Positions 44,966 through 56,830 of a stretch of DNA of 64,000 nt are shown piece by piece. A program made the translations under genes and the position numbers. How positions within the stretch are numbered: position 1 is the stretch's first letter; each line of letters opens with the position of its first letter. Below the pieces are notes generated by a model. That model was not told the DNA's origin, did no database searches, and saw nothing but the letters and a program-made list of their open reading frames with translations. Source of the stretch: Stenopsyche tienmushanensis (taxonomy: Eukaryota; Arthropoda; Insecta; Trichoptera; Stenopsychidae); assembly GCA_008973525.1 (NCBI GenBank), contig WACJ01000337.1, forward strand, positions 1 to 64,000, read 5' to 3'.

Positions 44966-47900
44966 ATAATGACAATTTTGCCAATCATTCATACATTTTG
45001 TCATAAAAATCGGACTCAAATAATTTTATCTGAATTTAGTAATATATGAAGGATAATGGGAAATCATCACATTAAAATCCTATAAAAAAAGTTGCCTATA
45101 CCCAATAACGAATACGGAACTGGAATACAAAAGATTAAGCTGCAAGTTTCCATCCAGATCTGTCTTAAAAATATGCTTCAAAATATAGCAATTTTGAAAT
45201 ATGAAGGAAAATCATATTTGATATCAATCTTCTAAGATTTAATTAAAGAAGACAATAGAACGTATTATGCTTCTATTTTTGCGTTCGGGTATAATCTCAG
45301 GAATCACAGCAGGAGTAAAAGACCTAGCCGGAGATGAGAGCCCAGATATGAGCAAATCGCGTTTTAATTAATTACTTAATATAATGTAATATGTTATTCA
45401 ACGTTTGCTACCGAGCTACAGGTATATCTTCCGGCTCTCCACCTCTGCACGAAGAGGGTAAGTTAATTAAGTTTTAATCATAATGAATAAAATGTTATCT
45501 TTTGTTGAGTCGCGAGGCAGGCTTTCACCGCGATTCACCCGCCCTGTCGGGTGGGCGGAAGGTAGATCCGAATGTAAGAAACGTCAAGGGTGGCTCCGAG
45601 GGCAGAGGGTGGCGCAGCCTAACAGGAGACGGAGGCTCGTTCTTCACAAGAGTGATATAACTGCTACGTATGAATGGGGCGGAGGTGTATTATTTTGCCA
45701 TTTGAATGTTTCTAATTTGAAATCAGTTAAGGCACTTGAGACCCCCCTCCCTATGGGGTGACTTAATTGCAGGTTAAATGCTCCCAATTTTTCAAATGGT
45801 TGCAGGCGAAGAAATAACGGCGTAATTAGTACGACCTTTATGATCTCTGCTTTTGAAATATTTTTATGCGGGGGGGATGCTTCTCGGCTGAGTGCTAATA
45901 TTGTTTTCATTAAGCAAGCTGAACATTTTCAAAGTACAAAATAGACCTGGATTGTTCCTCTTTATTCCTAATGATAATCAGCCAATTATTTCTTAAGATT
46001 AATCACAATTTGTAATGACTGATTAACACCAAGCTCTCAGCGAGGACTTTAACCGTTCATCGAGTTTTTAGATTCGATGATTTTAAATTAGTCTTTTAGG
46101 ATTCAAATAGTGCAAAATTTCATAGACAAGTAGACGATATATGATTTAAAACATCCAGCTATTTTTATGAAATAAATCAATCGTTTTAGTTAAAGGGGAA
46201 ATTTTACCAAAACCAAAAAGCGATGACCTGATCTGTTCATAATGTAAGTTGTTGTCATAGTCAAATTAAACTTTTAAACTATGTTGTAATTGTTATGTAT
46301 CCATTGCTATTAACTCAAAATTGTCTTTAAAAAATGTAGATAAAATAATTAGAGTTTCTATTATTAAAAAATAATATAAAGATATTTTAATACAAAATTA
46401 ATATTATACTTATAATGTCATCAGATTATTTTTTAAACATTATTATTGTTAAAATTGCTCTGTCGAAATCGATTATTCAAAATGCCATTATTGTAAAAGA
46501 AAAATAAATAATGAGACATTGCAGAATAAAAGTAACACTTACATTTGGATTCAGCAATGACAATCAATGCAGTTATAATAAATATTAATAAAAATATTGC
46601 CAAAATCAGACGTATTAACAAAATTGCGCTAATGAACGAAGCCTGTGAAATAATGTTTTTGGGTTCAATTTTACTCAAAATTAAATCAAATAAATTTGTC
46701 CACTCTAGCAATATTTAGTCAAAACAGCCAATATGGTGATTTAAAATGAAAGCACTTTAAAATTTTTGAACTTTTAAACATTCATTTTGATATTTGAGGC
46801 ATATAAATGGAACTTCTATGTGAATTTAAATATATCATTCAGATTTGAAATTTGAGAGACTATCTTCTTTTTATTGGAATTTTTAGATTGGCACACTTCT
46901 CTATTCATGCATTAAACATGCCTGTGCATTTCATGTGCCATTCATATATAAATAATTTGAGTATATGTCGTATGGAATATTTGGAAATGATAATATTATA
47001 TGGCTTGATTTAAAAATAGAATTTGAACACCAAAATAATAAATATCCTTTGGAACTCCTATATTATGTGTATTAGTATCTCGAATATTACTAGGAAAACA
47101 TTGTGGGTCAAATTAATTGGAATTTAGTCGTATATTTGCGCTGTCAATAGGGAAAGAGCGACAAAGGGGTGGCCATCAGTGGTGTCAGTAATATGATTTG
47201 TGCTGGGGCCGTTTTCTGGATTGTATGCGCCCATTGAATGGGGAACCCGGAGACATTAACATGCGGCGTTTCAGTAGACGGCAATAACGTCGCTTAAATA
47301 TTTCACATCGTATTTACTCATGCCGAGGCAATTTGCTAAAGCAATACCTGTATTGAATGCAAAGGAGCTCCCGAAATTAGCTCCCGTTCTCTCCTCCGCT
47401 GCCGCCATAATTACCGGAGGCATTTGGCCCCCGTAGCCCGTTGTAGGCACGCGTAGGCCGGTCGGGTCTAATTGGGATCGCACTGACAAAATGCAAGCTC
47501 TTCAGAGCGTGATTTACGGGGGAATATTAATATCCAGTTTGTACATTGTTGTGAAGGCTTCAACGGGGAGGGATTAAAAGTCTCCGCTCACCTGGCGCCA
47601 TCTTTGTGCGCGAAAAAGGAGGGTCGAACGGGATCGAATCCTGTTCATAATTAAAAACAGGTAGATCTCTCGAACCTTGTTCGGGACCTTTCGGCTTCGA
47701 ATTTTCGTGCAACATTAAAAAATTCATAAAAGGCATTTCGTTGTTATGCGGGGTTATTGTCCATATAAGTGAAGGAGGGCGTAGCATCTCCGGGAGCGTA
47801 GATTAACTGAAAAAATGATGAAATGGCTGGAAAAGTCTTAAAAAACATGAAACGATATTAGATGTAAATTGGGTGCTTATGCAGAGCATGTCCATAATGG

Positions 47901-48637
47901 CAATACATTTATTATTCGAGACTAATTTACTGAAATTCATGCAATTATTTATCAGACGGAACAAAGAGTGTCGATTGAAAATAATTTAAAAACCACACTA
48001 ATTAACGCGAACAATGTCATTCATGGTCGACAACCACAATTTAAATACAAAATTATAATTAAAACCGTTATAAAATGCAATAATACAATTTCTGCATAGA
48101 TGTTACAATTTATAAAATGCTTTATTTCATCCGGATAATTAAGGATATCAATCATAAACAAAGGATAATTACATGAGATCAATGTTTTGTTCTTAGTAAA
48201 AGTTTAGAATGATTCTAGGTAGCTTTGAGAGGATTGACATAAAACATAGAAAAAATTTGGATGAAATAAATATTTAATATTTGCATAAAGAAGTCTTCAT
48301 ATTGGATCCAATTCTGCATATTGATATTTACTTTTATCGGATCCTTCACATCGCAAATGATCAAAATTAGAAGCTGTTAAAATTTGATTAGAAGCATTCG
48401 TTTAAAACAATAATTGGGATTAAAAGTTTTATGAACGAGTAGCCAAAAAGATCTATGACAAATTGCAAGTTTTTGACGCTTCAAAATATATATAATATTT
48501 ATTATTGACAATATTACATTGCAAAATATTTTTGATTCAACATAATGGGAATTTCTGTTTTATTTTTTATGCATAAAAATTAGTTTCATATGATCAGATG
48601 ACTATAGATAGTATATTGTGAAGTGACATGTAATGTA
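44966..48637. other. intergenic, two GC-rich islands
   Basis: GC-rich islands occur at 45280-45900 and 47110-47800. Frames of 70-92 codons fill them on both strands (45483-45761 +, 45644-45910 -, 47271-47489 -, 47560-47787 -). They look protein-like partly because of high GC, and none matches a family I know. A possible small exon at 46543-46642 is listed separately. AT-rich DNA elsewhere. Confidence 0.45.
46543..46642 (-). CDS. possible 100-base exon encoding a membrane segment
   Basis: On the minus strand a canonical-looking acceptor TTATTTCACAG is followed by 100 bases open in one frame and then by the donor GTAAGT. The encoded segment, ASFISAILLIRLILAIFLLI followed by FIITALIVIAESK, has a hydrophobic stretch long enough to cross a membrane once, ending in polar residues. 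A 92-codon frame (46433-46711) covers it. No neighbouring exon was recognised and AT-rich DNA readily encodes Ile/Leu/Phe runs, so this is only a candidate. Confidence 0.18.
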
Positions 48638-48800
48638 TCAGGTCAATTTAAAAGTTCGTGCGCATTTTTGTTAAATTTATAAATAGTGTAAATAAAACAC
48701 AATTTAATTTTTTAATCAATGATATAGATATAGATTTTCCTTCATTATCTACAATTTCTCGCCATCTTACAGGTAGCTTTTAATTCAGAGATCAATATCA
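48638..48800 (-). mobile_element. 3' end of a different mariner
   Basis: TA (48636-48637) is followed by TCAGGTCAATTTAAAAGTTCGTGCG, a mariner-type terminus distinct from the others here. On the minus strand the last part of the transposase gene reads KLPVRWREIVDNEGKSI (48785-48735), matching the mariner C-terminal (LP.RW..V...G.Y) motif, and then enters the terminal sequence. Homology is lost above about 48800. It is a 5'-truncated or decayed relic. Confidence 0.65.
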
Positions 48801-50344
48801 GAGATTTCCTAGGGATAGACAAATTTTATGTGGTGTTTTTTTTATTGCCTTTCGCAAAATATTAAACTAGGTTAAGGTTATTTGAATGGGGATTTTTAAG
48901 CAGGGAAAGATCTGTGAGTGAATTGTGAAATACCGCCATCAATTGATATTTTGATAATAATTCATAATCATTCGCTTATAATCTCTTGTTTGTAATTCTG
49001 ACAGATTTTTCTGAGAGCCATTGATAGTGATTATAAAAATCTTAATGTTCAAACTTCTAGAATAATTCTAGTTGATGATTTCTGGAAACATAGATAAATG
49101 TGCATTTTAATATATGTAAATATAATTGAAATAAAACTGTTAAGCGTAATAGTATTTTTACTTGTCAAAGTCTCAAAAGCCTTGAGTGGAATTTGATTAA
49201 TATTTATGAGAAAAATACTTATTTAGGAATGGGCTCAATCGAAAAAATATTATCAAGATCATCTTTGATTGAACAAAGGGCGAAATTCTCCGAGAAGAAA
49301 TGTTTTTCAAAATAAAACATTAAAGTAAGAGTGTTCATCAGTGCTCATTCACGAAACGCCTAAGGTGAATGGATTACGTCCGATTTCCAGGGATTATGAT
49401 AATCAGCGCCTTTGTCTTATTCTGGAGCGGGTTATCCTTCGGCACATTTCGATTTCAACATTTTTTTGATGAAAAATGTAAAAGACGACAAAAGAATAAC
49501 AACAAAGGGAGAAAATTATGTTAACGAATCCATGGGCTTTGCACTTGTATTCCCCGCACAAACACTTCCATCGTTTTTCATTAAATTCGCAGCGAAAAAT
49601 AGCGGCCTTCGTTTCTGGATGAGAATTACATTTGACTTATGAAATTTTTATCCTGCGATAAAAAGCGCATGCCTGATTTAAATTTTCAGACACACAAAGG
49701 AACGTTTTTTAGCACAGCAATAACAAAATCGTAGTTCTCGAGTTGTACTGTCTCCCGTACATAGAATAGAAAGAAGACAATGGTAGAACAGCGAATAAAA
49801 GCGAAGTTTTTCAGTTTACGGAAATGGAGAGTCTGGTTTTTTACTTCATTGTGACTGTCTGAGAAGAAAAGTTGTTCGGGATACTTCCTAATTTTTTTAC
49901 AGAGGGAGTCGCAAAAACGAATTAAATAATGACTCTGCAAAGAAACATTCGTGACGACATCTATTGAAACATTTTTTACGAAAGTCGATTTACATATAAG
50001 CACGAACACATTAAGAGTTTCTTAAACTTACGATATCGACAGTCTTATGACAGAAAAATATTTTCTTTCATATTTACTTTGATATGCTACATACGCTTCA
50101 GAGAAAAAAGTTTCCCTGGTAAATGGATTTCCTTCCATATTGATAATAAAATATGCGAAGAAAAATACTTATTTTTTAAAATAATTTTAAATTCATTTAA
50201 TCGGTGTTTTTCAATATTTTTTTGCCATATGAAATACATTTTTCATGGTAAAGTTTCATTATGTTTTAGCTTCATCATCACTAGCTTAGAGTTCGTTGAA
50301 ATTATTTTAATGGAAGAGGGCTTAAAAAGCTGCTTTCAAAAACT
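48801..50344. other. intergenic, GC-richer island
   Basis: The island lies at about 49330-49980. The frames at 49412-49642 (+), 49686-50009 (-, 107 codons) and 50079-50363 (+) show no family motif. Nothing else recognised. Confidence 0.5.
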
Positions 50345-50700
50345 GACCTACATGCATTTTTAGCCTTCTTAAGGCTTAGACGATCTCCATAAAACATTTT
50401 TATTTAGAATATTTTCTGGTAGTATATTCCTATTACATTATAAAAAAGATTAATTTAAGGATAATATAATTCAAATTGATTTTTTTAAGATAAGAAACGA
50501 TCTATAAATGCTTGTCAGATTTATCATCGATTTTAAATAGCTTAATTATAATTTCATACGACTAGAAGACTTACATGAAATCTTAATACTTCGGTTTTTT
50601 CCAATTTGTTGACGTGGTGAACTTTTTTCAAAATCTTAATTTAAATTCTCATTTTTATAAAACGAGTCCAAAAACATTTATATAGACTGCACTAACATTT
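50345..50700 (-). repeat. SINE-like family copy, diverged
   Basis: GCTTAGACGATCTCCATAAA (50376-50395) corresponds to GTAGGCGATCTCTACAAAA of the 34.3-kb copy, and ATTTTTATAAAACGAGTCC (50650-50672) corresponds to its CCTTTATAACAAGAGTCC end. The spacing between the two blocks is about the same as in that copy (roughly 290-300 bases). The middle is strongly diverged. Confidence 0.4.
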
Positions 50701-51301
50701 ATATAGAAATAGTATTAACGATATATTTAATAAAGTTCTTCATGATTCTGGTTGGGCTGGTAGATTATAAATCTTTTATAATACACAAGACTTGTCAAGA
50801 AGCATATGTAAGTATACAAAACTTATCTTGATGCATGTTTTAATTTTTAAGTTATTATTTATTAACAAGGCTTTGAAGAACACAGACATTAAAAAATATT
50901 GAATGATTATTAGTTGCATGAAGAGAGGAGAATGAAGGTGAGTTTACTTTATCTATACTGGAATGACTAATAACGACACCAAAAATAATTAAGATGTTAT
51001 TAAAGATGATACAGAGAATTTGGAAATAGTTGAAGGGTTTAAATTATAATTTGGAGGCGTTTTTTTCCAGAAAAATACAAGATCGATCTGAATGAAGATT
51101 GAGGAGTAATCATCTATCAATCATCTAAATACGTAAGATTTCTCAAAGTCTTTGAAGATTTGAGAGAAATATGAAATTTTGTTACGATACGAAAAAAAAG
51201 ATGCACTTTGTAAGTAGCAAGGAACTTTTGCATGAAATAAAGCATCTTCTGGAGCCAAAAGTGTTATGGTGTTTTTGACGAGATTGTATTTTTGCTAGGA
51301 T

Positions 51302-51341
51302 CGGAAACATAAGAAGCAGAGCGGAAACATAAGAAGCAGAA
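51302..51341. repeat. two 20-base tandem units
   Basis: CGGAAACATAAGAAGCAGAG (51302-51321) is followed directly by CGGAAACATAAGAAGCAGAA (51322-51341), 19 of 20 bases identical: a recent local duplication. Confidence 0.9.
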
Positions 51342-52104
51342 CACGCTGATTAACTATGAATCTTTTTTAAAACATCACATTTTGGCAACCATATTTAAGC
51401 CGTGGATCAAAAATTTTGCCATAGAATAACCATACGTTATATGATCAGGAAAGTTTAGAAGTAGCTTTTTGAACATGTAACGCTTTAAAAATCGCTTAGC
51501 TGCAAACCTCCTGACAATTATGTGTAGGATTTGGTTGAAAGGATGACTAATAAGACTGCCTGCAACAATAAAGGTGAGCTGCAGATGATAATCTGTCAGG
51601 GATTTTAAGATGTAATTTTTAAAACAAGAAAATCATCAAAAAAGCCTTTGATTCTACTTAAGAACTAAGTTCCTAACCTTTTCTTTCTTTTTACTCCTAT
51701 GGCCTATCAGGGAAATTACTTTATCTGCCTCTTTAAAATTTGTGGCTCTGATCTGTCATTCTATTATCTACATACTAAAAATTACCAGCATTATTACCCC
51801 CACAGAATAGCTGTTTTATCCCTGTAAGGGTATATATCCCCAAGTGCGGAGCTCATGACTTAGGGTTTCTATTTTTCGTTTTATAAAATGCCCATTCAAA
51901 AAAAGTATATGATATTTGTTGCTGTGAAAAATTGATTTTTTAAGTCAGTTTCTAGAATATCATCAATTATTAGCGCAAAAAAATATTCATCCAAATGATG
52001 AAAGGGAATTTGACATCAGGAAGCAAATGCTTTCGATCCAGCTATTCCTTTATTATGCACGATGTTGTTCCCGAGTCCGACTATTCGGAGCGCTTTGAAG
52101 GTTC

Positions 52105-52617
52105 TTGATTTGTTCGTTCGCAAAGCGAATAAAGGGATGCAAGTGGTGTGAGGTTGATTTTTCACTTATTTTTAATTTGAATACATTAACATATTTAAAA
52201 AAGGTGTTCCAAAAAGATGAAAAAATGGGCGTCAGCGACGTGAAGAAAGGCGAAAGGATAAGTGACAGAGGGTGTACACAGGGTGCAAAAATATTTCTTT
52301 TGTGTTTCGCTCAACGGGTAATGCGATATGAAATATTGACAGTCGCAAAGAAATATTTAATGGCGGAGAATGATAGAGAAAGAGGAGAAAAGAAATATGA
52401 ATTTCATTTCAGTGGATGCTGTACGTCCTTCCTCATCCCCATGGCTTCTCCCTTTCATTCTTTCATTCACTTACAGTTGATCTCTTCAATTCTTTCTACT
52501 TACATTTTACATGCGAGTGTAAATTTACCTTACGATCTAGGGCCATATATCGCACAAAATGGAAAACACTGTTTTGTATCCTTCGGGGAGGAACATTACA
52601 TTGCTTACTCTTTTTAA
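52105..52617 (+). CDS. unrecognised 170-codon open frame
   Basis: The longest frame outside the transposons. It opens with TTG; the first in-frame ATG is at about 52225 (MGVSDVKKGERISDRG), leaving about 130 codons. The first half is basic and acidic (KKGERISDRG, ENDRERGEKKYEFHF), the second half is aromatic and aliphatic (SFIHLQLISSILSTYI). No signal peptide, domain or splice context was recognised. A frame of this length is uncommon by chance in AT-rich DNA, but local GC is higher and no other evidence supports expression. Confidence 0.2.
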   Translation: MICSFAKRIKGCKWCEVDFSLIFNLNTLTYLKKVFQKDEKMGVSDVKKGERISDRGCTQGAKIFLLCFAQRVMRYEILTVAKKYLMAENDRERGEKKYEFHFSGCCTSFLIPMASPFHSFIHLQLISSILSTYILHASVNLPYDLGPYIAQNGKHCFVSFGEEHYIAYSF

Positions 52618-54207
52618 GATAATAGAATATGTAATATTAAAGGACACAATCATGAGAATGGAGCGCTGAGTGAGTCGCTTGGCAATTCTTGACGACCATC
52701 TTAATTTAATTGTTTCCAACACAAACGGAACATAAACCGCCCTTGAAATTTCTATAAACACCCGAAGGATAACATATGCAGACGCAACTCTAAAGATCCT
52801 GCGTTGGTAAACATTAAATTTACATATAATATGTAATACAAGCTACGTCGCACTTATCAACTTCAGCCATTGTACAAAGCTTTAGTGAAATTTAGCTTCA
52901 TATCCCGACTATCATGTAGCTGAAAGTCATTACAAAGTGGGCGTAAATGATGTCCAAAATACAGTTTCGGGTTGCATCCGAGCACCCTTTCATTAAAAAA
53001 GCGCGAAGCGCGTCACTGTTGCATTATTTGAGTGACGGGGGATTTCCGCTATCGCAAATGCAAGCGTGCAGGGCTCAGATAATATTTACCCTTTGGATTT
53101 TTGACGGCGTTAAGAGAATTAGTTCCCGTAAAATATTTGATCAAATGGCATCAAGGATTATAGCCCTATTTTGGCTGCAACAGTTTTGGGGTTCCTAAGG
53201 AGGAATTATCCTATTTTTAGACGGACACGTTTGCACTATAAGTAATTCAAGGATCTTGCCGTTGACTGAAGACTTAGATAATATTCTAAAGCTCCCAAAC
53301 GTTAATGGTACCAACCTGCAACAAAAAAAATTACTTATTACAATAACGCAAAAATAATTAATAATTCTAGCATAAATACAAGCAATAGCTCGAGCACGAT
53401 ACTATAAAATGCGTCAATCAAAGTCTTTGTGATATTTGATATTTTTTTATCTTTGCTGCGTCAAGATAAAAGGGCGAGGAACGGAAACATCTTTTACTTA
53501 TTTATAAAGCAGTCGATATAACGCCTAGCGTCTAGGGATGACGCTGAGAAATAAAATATGGAAATCAAACATAATAGAAGTGAGTTTGACAAACTCATCT
53601 TACAGATAATTTGCATCATTTTAAATAAAACCATATTTGAAAGGTTTATAACAGTTATTGATAATGCATGAAATTTGATATCTCATCAGCGAAGAATTGT
53701 ATCCAATATGTGTCATTATCATGCTTGAATAAATTTACTAGTAATGTTGAAATAATATACGAGCGAATGAGTTTACCGACGGTTCATTATGTTGATATGT
53801 GATTAATATTGAATAATTATGAAATGATTACATCAATCAGATCCAAATACTTTTTATATGCATATCTAATGAACGATGTTTTTAATAACATGAAAACACA
53901 AACTATAGATGGAATATACGTTTATTAAAATGAAATGATTAATAGATTGGATGCTGGCATCAATGATGGGATCAGATCTTTGTCAAATCATTAGGAAATT
54001 ATTTACAAAGCTCGATTATCTATTGTTCACAGTTAAAAAAATTAAGGACGTCATGAATTGTCGCTAGTCGCATTAGGACTGCAAAGAACAATCTTGGCTT
54101 CCTACTGAATATTATATAAACATGTTTGCCTAAATTCATCATCCTTTTTAATTATAATGAATTTATTCATATAATAATAATCTATTCAACAATTTTCTAA
54201 CCTTATA

Positions 54208-55077
54208 TAAGATGAACCCATAAATCATGCTCATATTTTTTAAAATTATTTTTAATACTTTCTATCTGTCTAGTAACATTTTAATGCATCTGTCATAAAA
54301 CATCACGAGCTTTGAACGAAAATGGTCCCACCAAACAGACAAAATGATTTTTTGTTGTTGTGTGGCCGGGCTTAGGGGTCGGTTTTGCTATCTGATCCTT
54401 CTATAGCAATTGATTTTTGCGCCCATAATTAGAGTAAAGAGCCTATTTTTCATATTCAGTTATTAAGTCGCCTAAAAACGGCGTTTTGGATTCCATTTTG
54501 TTGTCCGCAAGCGTTAATGCGGTCGCCCAAGTTCTCTTCGTTTAGCTCGTGCGGCACCCATTTTTCTTGTCTCCAGACCTTCCCGATATTTTTTAGATTT
54601 CTTTGAACACTCGACCATGAGTATCCAAGATCGACCAATATTTTTTTAATAGTTGCTGTTGGATTACTTTCGATTTCAGCAGTCAGTGTGGCGGCATCTA
54701 CTTTACGCCGTCTTCCACTTCCAGGGCAATTTTTTAAATCAAAATATCCAGATCGAAATTTCTGGAACCAATGTTGACATTTGCGAACACTTAAAACATT
54801 GCCCAATATATCGCAAATATTTTTAGTGGCGTACTTTGCAGTCTTTTTTTTGAGAAAATGATAAAGCCTTAAATTTCGAATAAATTCTTTAATCAGCGAA
54901 AATCGATTCATTGTAAATTGGGGTGTTATATTTAAATTTTAAAAATTACAATTAGTTCTTGATGATTATAGTAACTGAAAGAGTACAAAAGATTACTTGA
55001 AAATGTATCAGTCAAATTGCAACTATTTCCCATAAACGATCAATCAATAAAACGAAAACCATTTTGGGTTCTACTTA
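54208..55077 (-). mobile_element. mariner relic, copy B of the three-copy family (870 bp)
   Basis: The left end TAAGATGAACCCATAAAT (54208) and the inverted right end TAAGTAGAACCCAAAATGG (55077) are imperfect terminal repeats, each flanked by TA (54206-54207, 55078-55079). The transposase gene is on the minus strand. Between KPTPKP (about 54370) and the 3' end most of the catalytic domain is deleted, so the element is non-autonomous. It is the best-preserved member and defines both ends for copies A and C. Confidence 0.88.
54456..54911 (-). pseudogene. mariner transposase N-terminal part (copy B)
   Basis: The 151-residue open frame starts MNRFSLIKEF. Residues about 10-55 are the first helix-turn-helix (TKNICDILGNVLSVRKCQHW then FQKF at 49-52). 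GSGRRRKVD at 64-72 is the linker in place of GRP. A second helix-turn-helix spans about 72-110 (ATIKKILVDLGYSWSSVQRN). KWVPHEL at 117-123 is the conserved linker motif before the catalytic domain. The frame ends after a frameshift. In another frame downstream, GDLITEYEK-stop-ALYSN marks the first catalytic block, with Asp replaced by Tyr. The protein could at most bind DNA. Confidence 0.83.
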
Positions 55078-55079
55078 TA

Positions 55080-56639
55080 TTATTAGGTTTATGTACAATA
55101 TATTATATTAAATTGAATTGTTAGGTATGTTAATATATCCCATTATTTTCCTTTTCAACTGATATATTTATTTGAAAAGGTGAACATATTAGATAATTAT
55201 AAATAAGTTAAATGCAATATCCATCTTTCATAAGACATTATTGTTAATTTGTTTGACGTTAATAATTTACATCGAGGTCCGGTTCTTTCTATATATAAAA
55301 TAATTAATTTATACAATAGTGATGATACTGATTAAGATAATGAGTTATTCACAGTTTTATGAATAGATTATATAGTGTTTGGAAAGTACTTATCATCTAT
55401 TATACTAATTAATAATCGGCATATAAGAGGTATTCATCATATTTTATCATGAAGTTTTTAAATCTATTTTTTTATTATCATGTAATTTTCAAGCACTATA
55501 TCAATGTGCTTTGTTGGCGTGCTTTTAAAGTAAATACGCCTTCACGCCGCTTCTGAAAGGATCATTTTAATATATTTCCATCTAAAATAATCGAGATTAA
55601 TTGTAAATTTTCCCTAAAATAATTGGGTCATGATTTGTGGTACATCTTTTCGGTATATTGTCTAAATATTAATATTTATTCAGTCGTAGCAGGTCCGAAT
55701 ATAAGAGCGAACAAGCCGACCCATGTTATCAGACCATTGACGTAAATATCTTATTGAATAATTGTCGATTGAGATTCGGACATCGTAGACACGAGGAAAA
55801 TGTATTCAAAATCGATGGCACCGAAATGATGCCATATTTAAATGTACTCGGGACCATGTTTTGATCTAAGAGCCGAAAGTCGTTAGCTCGGCATTTCGAA
55901 ACTTTGGCCTGTACGTGAGCGAAATTTCAAAGGTGTAATCCTTTGAAAACACTTGGAGAAGTAATAATAAATGACATGGCTGTCGGAAAAATCGCGAAGG
56001 CAGAGACTGTCAAAAGCAAAGACGAATTCACAGTGTCTCGGGTACTTTTTTGTCTCGCCCCGCCGCGAAATATGTCAATTTCCTTGATATTTCCAAAGCA
56101 TTGGGTCGGACGCTTGAGCAAAATTCTTCTTCTAAACGTACACATGTACCCTTATTGTGTCTCGTTACTTTGCTTCGTGGAAAAAAATCAATGCTTGATA
56201 TATGACACTTGAGAAATTCACGTCAAAAGTTTCGACTTAATCACGTAGAAAGATATTCAGACGTCGAACTTACGTCAATAAGCGTTTTTTTCATATTTTT
56301 TCGCGTCCGCATTCGATATTGGCAAGTACGTGAACGATTCCGGGTTACGTGTTGAGAGGCCTACGTAATTACGTAGTTTCAAAAATATATTCAACTGATC
56401 ACGGCGTATTCGTGTGCTTAACCAATTAAAGCATTCAGTTGAGAGAGTCTGGATGAGAGCCCTTAGTAGTCATCCAAAAGTCACCATACCATAAAATAAA
56501 AAGCGCAGAGTGAATTTTTGCATCGATGATTCTAACGAATGGGGAATATAAAGCACGAAGATAATTTCAATGCAGATCTCTATATAGTTAGCCAATATAT
56601 GTTTTCAGTTTGAACGATTCATCAAAGTATTAATTACAT
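55080..56639. other. intergenic, large GC-richer island
   Basis: AT-rich to about 55680, then an island to about 56550 with many CG dinucleotides. Overlapping frames at 55927-56145 (-) and 55943-56212 (+) share the same bases. Neither has a known domain. Confidence 0.5.
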
Positions 56640-56830
56640 GATTTAATACATGTTTACATGATCCTGGGCTCGTCCTATAAAGAATCGGATTCAAATGCAG
56701 ATAGTGGGAAAATCGCGCCACCAGCAAATTTTGAAGATCGAAATTCAATTGATTTCGATCGATTGTCTTGATTCAAATTAATCTTGATTTACTGAATCTG
56801 AAAAAAATAGATACCGGACTTTTAACTATA
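56640..56830 (+). repeat. SINE-like family copy
   Basis: ATGATCCTGGGCTCGTCC, TATAAAGAATCGGATTCAAAT, CAGATAGTGGGAAAATCGCG and then GATCGAAATTC, TTTCGATCGATTGTCTTGATT (56662-56780). The last blocks match the inverted 34.5-kb copy (GGGAGATCGG, TATCGATCG, CTCGATC). This is the clearest plus-strand copy linking the tRNA-like head to the body. Confidence 0.5.

Larger units (their letters stand above)
50701..54205. other. intergenic, with a long unexplained frame
   Basis: AT-rich to about 52060, then GC-richer at 52070-52600 and 52930-53570. A 20-base tandem duplication lies at 51302-51341. Fragments around 51060-51200 look like decayed coding sequence (for example SSKYVRFLKVFEDLREI at about 51115-51170) but the family is not recognisable. 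The 170-codon frame at 52105-52617 is listed separately. Confidence 0.45.

Noticed and set aside
45483..45761. 92-codon arginine-rich frame in a GC-rich island
   Set aside because: An overlapping frame of 88 codons exists on the other strand, composition explains the residue bias, and no family motif was seen.
47271..47489. 72-codon minus-strand frame (contains GYGGQMPPVIMAAAEERTG) as an exon
   Set aside because: An acceptor-like TTTTGTCAG and a GTAATT donor-like site are near, but the reading frame and the sites do not agree convincingly and no family is recognised.
55927..56212. Overlapping frames of 72 and 89 codons on opposite strands
   Set aside because: Mutual shadows in a GC-richer island, neither with a motif.
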